Shown: piece by piece, positions 7,333 through 14,253 of the stretch | Position numbering within the stretch: the stretch's first letter is position 1 | How the letters are laid out: each line of letters opens with the position of its first letter | DNA from: CAYXTC01 sp964479375 | GTDB taxonomy: Bacteria > Patescibacteriota > Minisyncoccia > Minisyncoccales > GWA2-38-27 | DNA: 29,767 nt | Reading direction: 5' to 3' | Assembly: GCA_964479375.1 (NCBI GenBank) | Contig: CAYZKD010000007.1 | Coordinates: 1-29,767, forward strand | Notes under the pieces: model-generated | What the model was told of the DNA's origin: nothing | Databases searched by the model: none | What the model saw: the letters and a program-made list of their open reading frames with translations, nothing else | Program-made: the position numbers and the translations under genes

Positions 7333-7364
7333 TGCGCTGGTTCATGTGATAGTATCTAGTTAGA
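7333..7364 (+). repeat. 32 bp direct repeat, copy 1
   Basis: Begins TGCGCTGGTTCATGTGATAG and is identical over 32 bases to 7460-7491. The 95 bases between the copies contain small inverted repeats (CCATA/TATGG; GCCxxGCG/CGCxxGGC) but no reading frame. This looks like mobile-element or duplication debris between the two island genes. Confidence 0.9.
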
Positions 7365-7459
7365 GCCTTGAAAATCTGAAGGGAAAGTGTAGTGGACGCC
7401 ATATGACAACCTATGGCTCTGTCCTGCCTGGCGCAGTCGGTTTGGCTCGCTGGGCAACA

Positions 7460-7491
7460 TGCGCTGGTTCATGTGATAGTATCTAGTTAGA
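7460..7491 (+). repeat. 32 bp direct repeat, copy 2
   Basis: Exact second copy of 7333-7364, offset 127 bases, ending just before the terminator of the sigma-factor gene. A shorter related copy is at 6161-6180. All three point the same way, so they are not a terminal inverted-repeat pair as they stand. Confidence 0.9.
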
Positions 7492-7508
7492 ACTTTAAAA
7501 ATTAATAG

Positions 7509-7540
7509 TAAAAAGCGGTCTTTTTTAAAAGACCGCCTTA
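7509..7540 (-). terminator. Terminator overlapping the sigma-factor stop codon
   Basis: On the minus strand AAGGCGGTCTTTT and AAAAGACCGCTT-type arms (7531-7537 against 7513-7520) form a GC-rich stem followed by TTTTT. The hairpin starts inside the stop codon of the gene at 7538. Confidence 0.85.
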
Positions 7541-8455
7541 TTTCTCGTACAAAAGTTCGGGATTTGCTAAAAAGATTTCTCTCAACTTTGAAAGGGCTCT
7601 TTTTTCCAGCTGGTGGACCCGCTGATAACTCAGCCCCATCCTTCCGGCTATTCTTTTCAAAGATTCTCCTTCTCGAGGATCTTCAGAAGAAAAACCGTAA
7701 CGACAAGAAATCACCGCTATCTCCGACGGGGAAAGATTATGCCTTTTGCCTCCTTCTATAATGTCTCTTAAGAGCCCGTGACCGGCAGAGCCATTCTTTC
7801 CTCGTTGACGGCCCATGTCTTCAGATAATATCTCTAGAGTAGTAGGCTCAGCCAGCAAGCCTTTTGAGGTCTTCTGTTCCTCCCTCGTCATTCCTCGATA
7901 GGCGGAAAGATAGAAATAGGTGGAAAATTTGTTTCCCCTGGAAATATCAAACCTTTCAACGCATCTTAGTAAGGCAAGATTCCCGGCAGAAACCCGCTCT
8001 GAAAAACTAAGGCGCGAAGGAAAAAATCCTCTGGCTCTGGCGATAACCAGAGGCAAATTAATCCTGATAATATCCAGGCGCACCTTTTGTGCCCGCTGAA
8101 ACCACAAAACCATATGCTTGGCTCTTTTCCCGGAAACTCCTCTGGCCTGCGCTTCAATCAATTGAGACAATCGATAGCGCGCATAATTGTAGCGGAGGAA
8201 TAGGATTTGTTCTTCTCGCCGACTCAAAACTCTCCTTTGGCAACCCCTAATCTGACCGATGTTCTCTTCTTCTATTGTAAGGCGAAAACCTTTCCAAGCA
8301 GGTATTCCTATTATTTCCGCTCTCTCTCCAAAAAGATCCTGTTCAGTCGAGGAATCTTTAAAGATAGGGTGACCGACAAAAGAAACGCTTTCTGGTATCT
8401 CGCGATAAATCTCTATTTCCTCAGGAGAAAGCCGAAACAAGATCCGTTTATTCAT
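7538..8455 (-). CDS. Divergent sigma-70 family RNA polymerase sigma factor
   Basis: 305 residues. Residues 75-100 (SRREEQILFLRYNYARYRLSQL) resemble region 1.2 of the sigma factors seen in Planctomycetes and other groups. Region 2 is at about 120-195, with NLPLVIARARGFF, LRCVERFDISRGNKFSTYFY and YRGMTREEQ corresponding to 2.1-2.4. Region 4 is at about 240-295, with the helix-turn-helix ESLKRIAGRMGLSYQRVHQLEKRAL. Only some 45 residues separate the two, so region 3 is missing or very short. The first 60 residues are unfamiliar. It should direct polymerase to an alternative promoter set. The start at 8455 has AAGGAAG about 7 bases upstream; it has its own promoter and terminator. The neighbouring Gly-Leu gene is in the same island but separately transcribed. 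Confidence 0.88.
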   Translation of the reverse strand: MNKRILFRLSPEEIEIYREIPESVSFVGHPIFKDSSTEQDLFGERAEIIGIPAWKGFRLTIEEENIGQIRGCQRRVLSRREEQILFLRYNYARYRLSQLIEAQARGVSGKRAKHMVLWFQRAQKVRLDIIRINLPLVIARARGFFPSRLSFSERVSAGNLALLRCVERFDISRGNKFSTYFYLSAYRGMTREEQKTSKGLLAEPTTLEILSEDMGRQRGKNGSAGHGLLRDIIEGGKRHNLSPSEIAVISCRYGFSSEDPREGESLKRIAGRMGLSYQRVHQLEKRALSKLREIFLANPELLYEK

Positions 8456-8494
8456 TTTTTTCTTCCTTTCTTTTTAAGGAACTGCAATCTTTAC

Positions 8495-8523
8495 ATTTTA
8501 TCTTATCAAAGAAAAAAAGACAA
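8495..8523 (-). promoter_or_regulatory. Promoter of the sigma-factor gene
   Basis: -35 TTGTCT (8523-8518), 17 base spacer, -10 TAAAAT (8500-8495) on the minus strand, giving a leader of about 35 bases before the start at 8455. Confidence 0.75.
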
Positions 8524-8625
8524 GAAAAAGCGCTCTCCCATGGCACGCCTTGCAGTATGAAGTATTAAATTATGTTGCATGTGTTGCAAAATGAATCAGT
8601 TAATGATTGGCTGAAGTTAGTCAGA

Positions 8626-8653
8626 TTGTGGGAGGACGGGCCTCCCACATTTT
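8626..8653. repeat. Island right boundary: inverted copy of the hairpin repeat
   Basis: TGTGGGAGG (8627-8635), loop ACGGG, CCTCCCACA (8641-8649); with flanks, 28 bases are the exact reverse complement of 6189-6216. The surrounding gene-free stretch (8524-8722) also holds a doubled TTGCATGTGTTGCA and, on the plus strand from 8652, an open stretch reading EKWQEYLRKQTALTV and so on without a start, which may be another gene relic. Confidence 0.75.
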
Positions 8654-8722
8654 GCTGAAAAATGGCAAGAGTATTTAAGGAAGCAGACAGCTTTAACTGT
8701 CAATTATATTTCATGGCTTGAA

Positions 8723-8752
8723 CAAAAAAAACGGCCTGTTTGTCAGGCCGTT
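8723..8752 (-). terminator. Terminator of the DAHP synthase gene
   Basis: ACGGCCTG (8731-8738) and CAGGCCGT (8744-8751) form an 8 bp stem with a 5-base loop; on the minus strand it is followed by eight T. It lies 27 bases past the stop of the DAHP synthase gene, which is therefore a single-gene unit. Confidence 0.9.
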
Positions 8753-8778
8753 TGTATTCTTTATTCGTTCTCGAAATT

Positions 8779-9774
8779 CTAGGAAATACGATTAATTTCC
8801 TTTACCAAACGCGAGAAATCAGAAAATGTAAGAGATTGGGCTCCATCGGAAAGCGCCCGAGCTGGATCCGGATGAATTTCTACCAAGAGACCGTCGGCTC
8901 CGGCTGCAATCCCTGCCTTAGCCAAACTAGGAACATACTCGAAGTAGCCGGCCGCATGGCTTGGATCTATCACCACGGGCAAATGGCTAACCCCCTTCAC
9001 CACGGGAATGGCTCCGATGTCCAGGGTAAATCGAGTGTAATTACCAAAGGTTCTTATTCCCCTTTCGCAGAGAATCACCTCGCTCTTGCCCGCTCTAAGC
9101 AAATAATCTGCAGCAGTAAGCCACTCTTCAATAGTGGAAGCCAGTCCCCTTTTCAGGAGAACGGGCCTCTCCTGGCTTCCTGCTCTTTCTAAAAGCTTAA
9201 AATTCTGCATATTCCGCGAGCCGACCTGGAGAATATCAGCATATCCTGAAACCAACTCCACGTCCTCGGGAGAGACAACCTCGGTTACAACGGCCAGACC
9301 AGTCTGTTCGCGCGCCTCGGCCAGAAGTTCCAATCCTTCTTCTCCCAGCCCTTGAAAGGAAAAGGGAGAAGAGCGTGGCTTAAAAGCCCCTCCTCTTAAG
9401 ACTTCTCCGCCAAGCTCTTTGACAATCTCGGCGCAGGAAATAATCTGGTCTCTGTCTTCCACGGCGCAAGGACCTGCCATCATTACAGGCCTCCCTCCGC
9501 CGATTACTGCGTCTTTTGCCTTAACCAAAGTGTCTTCATGGTGAAAGCTGCGAGAAGCCAACTTAAACGGTTTCTCAATTCGCAAAACCTTCTCCACACC
9601 AGAAAGACGCTCAAAAATCTGAGTGTCCATTTGACCGGTGTTACTTCCCAAGACTGCGATAACAACTCTTTCCTGCCCGGGATTCTGTTGGGCTTCAAAC
9701 CCATTATCCTGAATTGCCTTGCAAACAACCTCGATCTGCTCTTGTTCTGCGCCTTGTTTCATTTCGATAATCAT
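8779..9774 (-). CDS. aroF: 3-deoxy-7-phosphoheptulonate (DAHP) synthase, type I-beta
   Basis: 331 residues. The enzyme condenses phosphoenolpyruvate and erythrose 4-phosphate, the first step of the shikimate pathway. An N-terminal ferredoxin-like domain (about 1-70), as in Thermotoga-type enzymes where it mediates aromatic feedback inhibition, is followed by the TIM barrel with AGPCAVE (95-101), GGAFKPRSSPFSFQG, VGSRNMQNF, LKRG and IDPSHAAG, the PEP- and metal-binding motifs. The start at 9774 has AAGGAG 7 bases upstream, the best ribosome site in the window. It is monocistronic, behind an apparent attenuator with an aromatic leader peptide. No other shikimate gene is in the window. 2-keto-3-deoxy sugar acid synthases of the KDO8P type share the fold, but the KPRSSPFSFQG motif favours DAHP synthase. 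Confidence 0.93.
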   Translation of the reverse strand: MIIEMKQGAEQEQIEVVCKAIQDNGFEAQQNPGQERVVIAVLGSNTGQMDTQIFERLSGVEKVLRIEKPFKLASRSFHHEDTLVKAKDAVIGGGRPVMMAGPCAVEDRDQIISCAEIVKELGGEVLRGGAFKPRSSPFSFQGLGEEGLELLAEAREQTGLAVVTEVVSPEDVELVSGYADILQVGSRNMQNFKLLERAGSQERPVLLKRGLASTIEEWLTAADYLLRAGKSEVILCERGIRTFGNYTRFTLDIGAIPVVKGVSHLPVVIDPSHAAGYFEYVPSLAKAGIAAGADGLLVEIHPDPARALSDGAQSLTFSDFSRLVKEINRIS

Positions 9775-9955
9775 TCTTTTCTCCTTTATAGAAGACAGGG
9801 TTCTGACCGCTCATCTCTCCAAAATGAGATGATTTCAGGGCTTGTTGGCAAAGCGTATTCTGTACGATATCCGAGGAGGCGTAACGGAAAAATCAGCCAT
9901 TCTCTAACTTCCCGGAGGATGATAGTTCAAATACTGTATTTTGTTTTCAAAGAAC

Positions 9956-9980
9956 AAAAAAACCTCTTCCGAGGAAGAGG
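9956..9980 (-). terminator. Attenuator terminator in the DAHP synthase leader
   Basis: On the minus strand CCTCTTC (9980-9974), loop CTCG and GAAGAGG (9969-9963) form a 7 bp stem followed immediately by seven T (9962-9956). It lies 182 bases upstream of the aroF start and 23 bases past the leader-peptide stop. It may also end transcription from the htrA operon. Confidence 0.85.
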
Positions 9981-10027
9981 CTGACTTAGTTTCTTAACAA
10001 TAACTAACTTAAACCGACCTCTTCCTC
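9963..10027 (-). promoter_or_regulatory. Antiterminator/terminator switch of the aromatic attenuator
   Basis: Segment 2, GAGGAAGAGG at 10027-10018, lies inside the last codons of the leader peptide. It is the exact complement of segment 3, CCTCTTCCTC at 9980-9971, which is the 5' arm of the terminator; segment 4 (9970-9963) closes the terminator. Pairings 2-3 and 3-4 are mutually exclusive. A ribosome stalled at the Trp/Phe/Tyr codons 4-14 would leave segment 2 free to pair with 3 (read-through). A ribosome that reaches the stop codon would cover segment 2 and permit the terminator. The pairing is seen directly; the mechanism is inferred by analogy with trp and pheA attenuators. Confidence 0.75.
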
Positions 10028-10081
10028 AAAAAAGGTAAAGTAGCCGAAAAACCAATTATTTATTAGAAACCAATCTTTCAT
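10004..10081 (-). CDS. Aromatic-rich leader peptide of DAHP synthase
   Basis: A 25-codon frame starting ATG at 10081 and ending TAG at 10004. Residues 1-15 read MKDWFLINNWFFGYF and residues 16-25 are TFFEEEVGLS. Nine of 25 residues are aromatic: Trp at 4 and 10; Phe at 5, 11, 12, 15, 17 and 18; Tyr at 14. Composition recalls the pheA and pheST leader peptides of enteric bacteria, but here all three aromatic amino acids are sampled, fitting an enzyme at the head of the common pathway. The nearest AGGAGG is 21 bases upstream and lies within the promoter, so translation probably starts leaderless from the mRNA 5' end. Codons 19-22 carry the antiterminator segment. It has no expected function as a protein. 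Confidence 0.72.
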   Translation of the reverse strand: MKDWFLINNWFFGYFTFFEEEVGLS

Positions 10082-10089
10082 ATTATTTA

Positions 10090-10119
10090 TTTTTATCACA
10101 ACCTCCTATGGGCTGTCAA
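10090..10119 (-). promoter_or_regulatory. Promoter of the aroF leader
   Basis: -35 TTGACA (10119-10114), 18 base spacer, -10 TAAAAA (10095-10090) with TGA before it as an extended -10 element. The predicted start falls at about 10083-10080, essentially at the leader-peptide ATG. The -35 lies 6 bases past the htrA stop codon. Confidence 0.65.
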
Positions 10120-10124
10120 GAAAA

Positions 10125-11456
10125 TTAGCCGCTCTTTTCCCCTAAGGTAATTTCCATTGTTATCTCCTCCCCCGCTCTCAACACTTTCAGGGAAACAGTA
10201 TCCCCAGGACTGTAATCCAAAACTATATCAGACAAACTTCTTTCTTCGGTAATCTTTTTCCCGTCAAACTCTAAGATAATATCTCCCGATACAAGCCCTG
10301 CCTTGTCTGCCGCAGAATCCGGAACTACTGCCGGCTCCCCCTTTGGTCCACTCCGAATCCATGCCCCGTAATCAACGGGGAGATCGCTCTCTTCCTGAAC
10401 CTTTTTGTTCACCAGAAAATACCTAACGCCCATGAAAGCGTATGTTATCTCCCCATTCTCTCTGGCCTGGCTTACTGCTCTTTTGGCTTTGTTGATAGGT
10501 ATTGAAAATCCAATGCTCTGAGCCCCCGAAACAATGGCGGTGTTTATCCCCACCACCTCGCCTCTGAGATTAAGAAGAGGCCCTCCTGAGTTTCCTTTGT
10601 TGATAGCAGCATCCGTCTGAATAACGTCTTCGAGGGTGGCTACGAATTCTCCTCCTGTGGCCGTAACCTTTCTCCCTAATCCGGAGATTACCCCCGCAGA
10701 AACAGTATTTCTGAACTCCCCCAAAGCATTGCCTATAGCTATTGCTGTCTGCCCTATTTTTAAATTATCTGAATTTCCCATCTCTAAAACGGGAAAGGGT
10801 TCAAAATTCAGTTCTCCTGATTCGTCAACTTCTTTGTCCTGCTCTATCTTCAAAATAGACAAGTCCTGAAAAGGATCGCGAGCCAGCACCTTGGCAGAGA
10901 AATTTCTGCCGTCATTGGTAAAAACCGTGTAATCTGCCTCTTCTTCCAAAACCACGTGCTTGTTGGTTAAGATCATGCCGTCTTCTGAGATAATAAAGCC
11001 GGAACCTCCTCCTATTTCTTTTTTCTCTGTCCCCTTCTGTCTATACTCGGGCACTCGAAGGTCATCTGGCAGGGGGCCAAAAAAATCCTCAAGATCCTCA
11101 AAAGGATTAACATAATATTCTTCCATTACAGGCACATCTTTGGAAACAATAATGCTTACCACAGAAGGAGAGGCTTTTTCTACCGCCTCCATAATCGCCT
11201 TTTCTTGAGGAACAGCCGGAATATATCTTTCCTCTCCATTTACTCCTCCTTCTTCTAGAGAAACAGAAGGAATATTCGCCTTTTCCAGATAGTTTTTGGT
11301 CTGGAAGTAAAAATATAGGCTGGAGCCTGTTCCTGCTAAAAATCCGAAAACAGAGGCCAGCAAGGCAACAAGAGCGAAAAGAGCGAAATTATTCTTTTTG
11401 CTCTTCTTCTTTTTTTTCTTAAGATTAAATTGGGGAAGTTGATAAAACTCGTCCAT
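10125..11456 (-). CDS. htrA: HtrA/Deg family serine protease with PDZ domain
   Basis: 443 residues: a cytoplasmic start with a Lys-rich stretch (14-22), a membrane segment (about 25-50), then an S1C protease domain. The triad is intact: His in LTNKHVV, Asp in DPFQDLSILKI, Ser in GNSGGPLLN. A single PDZ domain follows (about 345-440; DKAGLVSGDIILEFDG). The protein is an envelope quality-control protease acting outside the membrane on unfolded proteins. It is the last gene of the glycan operon, 10 bases after the GT2 gene, so it is probably made with these envelope enzymes. The pseudoprotease at 2676-3392 is its degenerate relative. Confidence 0.95.
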   Translation of the reverse strand: MDEFYQLPQFNLKKKKKKSKKNNFALFALVALLASVFGFLAGTGSSLYFYFQTKNYLEKANIPSVSLEEGGVNGEERYIPAVPQEKAIMEAVEKASPSVVSIIVSKDVPVMEEYYVNPFEDLEDFFGPLPDDLRVPEYRQKGTEKKEIGGGSGFIISEDGMILTNKHVVLEEEADYTVFTNDGRNFSAKVLARDPFQDLSILKIEQDKEVDESGELNFEPFPVLEMGNSDNLKIGQTAIAIGNALGEFRNTVSAGVISGLGRKVTATGGEFVATLEDVIQTDAAINKGNSGGPLLNLRGEVVGINTAIVSGAQSIGFSIPINKAKRAVSQARENGEITYAFMGVRYFLVNKKVQEESDLPVDYGAWIRSGPKGEPAVVPDSAADKAGLVSGDIILEFDGKKITEERSLSDIVLDYSPGDTVSLKVLRAGEEITMEITLGEKSG

Positions 11457-11466
11457 ATATTTGATA

Positions 11467-12174
11467 TTATAAATCTTTTTTATGATTTTTCAAATAGTGG
11501 TCAAAATTGTAATTCATATCTTTTCTCACGGGTCCTTTTAAAATCATATGTATCTCAGAAAAGAGATATCTGCCAGCCGTTTTGCACCAGCCATCAGTCT
11601 CAAACCTTCTTTCTGAAACATAAAGTTTTCTGGAAAGAAGGACTCCGTATTTGCCGAATCTCTTGGCTCTTCTGGCCAACTCATGATCTTCTGCTAGAGT
11701 AATTGTTTCGTCAAACCCCTCTACTTTCTTAAAGATATTTTTGTCCACCAAAATTCCCATAGAAGCGTGAGGTAAGACTTTCTGGGTCAAAAAAACAGGA
11801 ATATTGTAAAAAACATTAAAAAGAAATCTTCCTTTCTCCAAAGGCATAAGAAAGAAGGAGGCAATCTTAAGATTTCTTTTTCTTAGCTCTTGAAGATTAT
11901 TTTCAAGAAAACCCATTGGCAAAAAAGAGTCTGCGTCCAAGAAGAGAAGGAGCTCCCCTTTGGCGGATTCAGCCCCCTTATTCCTCCCCCGGGCGGGCTT
12001 TCCTCCTTCAATAATCCTGCAGCCATAAGAAAAAGCGATCTCTTTGGTCCTATCTTCAGAACCTGCGTCTGCCACTATAATCTCGTAATCATCAAAATCC
12101 TGCCTTTTAATAGAAGCCAGCAGGATAGGCAGATGATTCTCTTCGTTAAGAGTCGGTATTATGATAGAAAGCAT
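11467..12174 (-). CDS. Family 2 glycosyltransferase
   Basis: 235 residues with a GT-A fold: LSIIIPTLNEENHLP at the start, the nucleotide-binding VADAGSEDRT, the metal-binding LFLDADS (Asp80 and Asp82), and EDHELARRAKRFGK near 165 as the acceptor/base region. No membrane helix is evident, so it acts at the cytoplasmic face on a lipid or sugar acceptor. The donor sugar cannot be told. It sits 2 bases after the GH-A gene and 10 before htrA. TIGR04283-like transferases of this size are often found in lipid-sugar or cell-surface clusters. Confidence 0.9.
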   Translation of the reverse strand: MLSIIIPTLNEENHLPILLASIKRQDFDDYEIIVADAGSEDRTKEIAFSYGCRIIEGGKPARGRNKGAESAKGELLLFLDADSFLPMGFLENNLQELRKRNLKIASFFLMPLEKGRFLFNVFYNIPVFLTQKVLPHASMGILVDKNIFKKVEGFDETITLAEDHELARRAKRFGKYGVLLSRKLYVSERRFETDGWCKTAGRYLFSEIHMILKGPVRKDMNYNFDHYLKNHKKDL

Positions 12175-12176
12175 AT

Positions 12177-13172
12177 TTATTGAAATAGTTTTTTGGCCTC
12201 TTGCCAGATTTCAGGCTCTCCCTTTTTCTCTTTAAGCCAGAACCACCATTCTGCTCCCCAAAAATAAAATTCTTTTAGGCCGGTTCTTTTCGCAAAATTA
12301 ACATTTTTTTGGAATTGCTCCAAGTCCATGGTTTTTTTCTGCTCCTCAAGAGAAGAATTGTAAATCAGAAAAGGTGTCCATGGCTCTGCCTGTAATTCAA
12401 CGCAAATAACCTCTTTATCAAAAAGCCAGTTTATCATTTTTGCTTTTCGGGAATAAAAAGTCGGAGGAAGGAAATGGGTGAAATAGGTCTCAATCTCTTT
12501 CATCCAAACTCTTTTGTAGAGGGTAGTCCCCACAATATCCCCTATCCGGGCAGGCTTTATCCAAAAAGAAAATTCTCCGCTTCCCGTAATCACTATGGGC
12601 CTGTTCAGAGAATCTTTTTCCCTCGCTAGAGCCACTTCCTTTTCAAGGAAGTCCCCGGTTATTTGCCAAGGGCAGTCCCCAAACTCAAAGAAGGGCTCGT
12701 TCTCCACCTGCCAGGCCCAGATAGTTTCTTCCGACCGATATCTGGAAACGACTTCTTCTATCATTTTTAAAATTCTTTTTTTCTGTTCTTCCCCAGAAAG
12801 CCCCTCGGCCCAAGAAGGAATATGGCATTCCGGCCAGCGAGGAGTTTTCATGCCTAGGGCCAATAATACCTTTGCCTCTTCTTCTTTTGCCTTTCTTATC
12901 TGCCAATCCAGATCCTCAAAATCATATTCTCCTCTTTCGGGCTCTAAAAGATCCCAATGGGCCGCTATCTTAACCTTGTCAGCCCCCAAATCTCCCAGAA
13001 GGGCCAAATAGGTTTGCTGCCAGTCAAGCCCAAGTTTCCGGGTGTGTTTTTGGGAAAAATTCACACCCCAGTTAATATCTTCCGCCCCTCCGGGAAACCC
13101 TATAAAAAAAAGGAGGAGAAACAGGAAAATAAAACTAAGAAAAACTATTAAAACAATCCTAATTTTTCTCAT
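12177..13172 (-). CDS. Membrane-anchored clan GH-A glycoside hydrolase
   Basis: 331 residues. A long N-terminal hydrophobic stretch (about 5-26) is a signal anchor or signal peptide. The rest is a TIM barrel of the cellulase/beta-galactosidase clan GH-A: VKIAAHWDLLEPERGEYDF (strand 2 region), LLALGMKTPRWPE, WAWQVENEP with Glu159 as the likely acid/base, and CVELQAEPW with Glu259 or Glu263 as the probable nucleophile. GH5-, GH39- or GH42-type relatives cleave beta-glycans; I cannot assign a family number or substrate. It overlaps the upstream GH3 gene by 14 bases and is followed at 2 bases by the glycosyltransferase, so the operon both builds and trims a surface glycan. Confidence 0.85.
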   Translation of the reverse strand: MRKIRIVLIVFLSFIFLFLLLFFIGFPGGAEDINWGVNFSQKHTRKLGLDWQQTYLALLGDLGADKVKIAAHWDLLEPERGEYDFEDLDWQIRKAKEEEAKVLLALGMKTPRWPECHIPSWAEGLSGEEQKKRILKMIEEVVSRYRSEETIWAWQVENEPFFEFGDCPWQITGDFLEKEVALAREKDSLNRPIVITGSGEFSFWIKPARIGDIVGTTLYKRVWMKEIETYFTHFLPPTFYSRKAKMINWLFDKEVICVELQAEPWTPFLIYNSSLEEQKKTMDLEQFQKNVNFAKRTGLKEFYFWGAEWWFWLKEKKGEPEIWQEAKKLFQ

Positions 13173-14253
13173 TGATAAGGCGAGATTTTAATTTAACGAT
13201 TTTATTAAAAGACTCATCTATTCTCTCTTCGCTAATCTCCCCGGCTCTTGCCAAGTCTAATAAAGTCCTTACTCCCTCGGGAACCGGCTTGCGCCAGCCG
13301 GAGAAAATAAGAAGGTTTACTCCTGCATTAATCGGAAAGCCGACAACTTCTTCTAGAGAAAACTCATTTAACAGAGAGTTCTGGGAGAGATCATCGGAAA
13401 CAATGATAATATCTTCTGGAAATTGCTTTCTTAAAAAGTCTATTGATTTCTCGCTAAAGATGAAAGGAAGATCTTTATTTATTTCTTTATAAACCACATT
13501 GGAAACCATTACCATTTCGGGAGAAGATTGGGCGGCTTCTTTAAACCGAGAAATGTCAGGGACCTCCTCTACGTAAGCCAGTTTCTCTTCGGGATTAAAA
13601 GAAATATTATCATATCCCGGAAAATGCTTAAGGCAGGTAAAAATTTCTGAAGACTGCTGGCCCCGAATTAAAGCAGAAGCTAACGAGGCCCTATTCTCCT
13701 GACGAAAACTTCTGTTAAAAATGAATTCTTTTTCATAACCGCCGTCCAACAAAGGAGCAAGGTTCAGGTTCACCCCCATTTCTCTTAAGTCCTCCGCCCT
13801 TAACCTGCCTATTTCAAAGGCTTTCCCCGGATCTTTAATTTGGTATTGGGGTGTTCTTTCCGCCCACTCTATCCTAGAAACCGGGTCGCCTTCCTGGTCA
13901 ACGGCTATAAAAAGAGGCAGCCCCGTACTTTCTACCGAAGTTTTCTGTAAAAAAGAAATTAGTTCTTTAACCTGTTCTTCGCTCTTAATATTCCTCTTGA
14001 GCAAAAGAATGCCTCCGGGGTGGAGTTCTCTAATTAGTTCTTCCATTTCCCTGCTCGGCTTTGTTCCCTCTATCCCCACCATAAAAAGCTGGCCAACTTT
14101 TTGTTCCAGAGGAAAATAGTCCTCTTGTCCCTCCCCAACATCCTCGAAAAGAGAAGTCTTTTCTTCTTTTGTTCCATAACCTACCAAGAGAGAACCGGCT
14201 AACAACAAAAGGAAGAGAAGCGAAATGATCGAAATTTCTTTGCAAATATTCAT
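13159..14253 (-). CDS. Family 3 glycoside hydrolase, NagZ-like, secreted, altered acid/base loop
   Basis: 364 residues with an N-terminal membrane segment (about 8-26; a Gly-rich end but no lipobox Cys). The barrel carries NagZ-type motifs: VGQLFMVG, PGGILLLKRN, DQEGDPVSRI (119-128), CLKHFPG (207-213) and the nucleophile region VSDDL (285-289). NagZ enzymes remove beta-1,4-linked N-acetylglucosamine from peptidoglycan fragments and use a His-Asp pair in the loop GDTxxDSH after KHFPGH. Here the loop reads YDNISFNPEE, so the His and its Asp are missing. Activity may rely on another residue, or the protein may only bind glycan. The stop overlaps the next gene by 14 bases and the start overlaps the transporter by 4. 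Confidence 0.88.
   Translation of the reverse strand: MNICKEISIISLLFLLLLAGSLLVGYGTKEEKTSLFEDVGEGQEDYFPLEQKVGQLFMVGIEGTKPSREMEELIRELHPGGILLLKRNIKSEEQVKELISFLQKTSVESTGLPLFIAVDQEGDPVSRIEWAERTPQYQIKDPGKAFEIGRLRAEDLREMGVNLNLAPLLDGGYEKEFIFNRSFRQENRASLASALIRGQQSSEIFTCLKHFPGYDNISFNPEEKLAYVEEVPDISRFKEAAQSSPEMVMVSNVVYKEINKDLPFIFSEKSIDFLRKQFPEDIIIVSDDLSQNSLLNEFSLEEVVGFPINAGVNLLIFSGWRKPVPEGVRTLLDLARAGEISEERIDESFNKIVKLKSRLINEKN

Noticed and set aside
8652..8780. Plus-strand open stretch EKWQEYLRKQTALTV... as a gene
   Set aside because: No start codon, interrupted by the hairpin repeat and running through a terminator into aroF; at most a relic.
9835..9900. Second small frame of 21 codons in the aroF leader (MADFSVTPPRIS...)
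   Set aside because: No good ribosome site, few aromatic codons, no paired terminator. It may be chance between the attenuator and aroF.
9775..9955. T-box or other known riboswitch before aroF
   Set aside because: No T-box GGGTGGNACCGCG motif or other riboswitch signature; only a small CATCTC/GAGATG hairpin (9812-9831).
10103..10108. AGGAGG as the ribosome binding site of the leader peptide
   Set aside because: It is 21 bases from the ATG and upstream of the predicted transcription start, so it probably is not in the mRNA.
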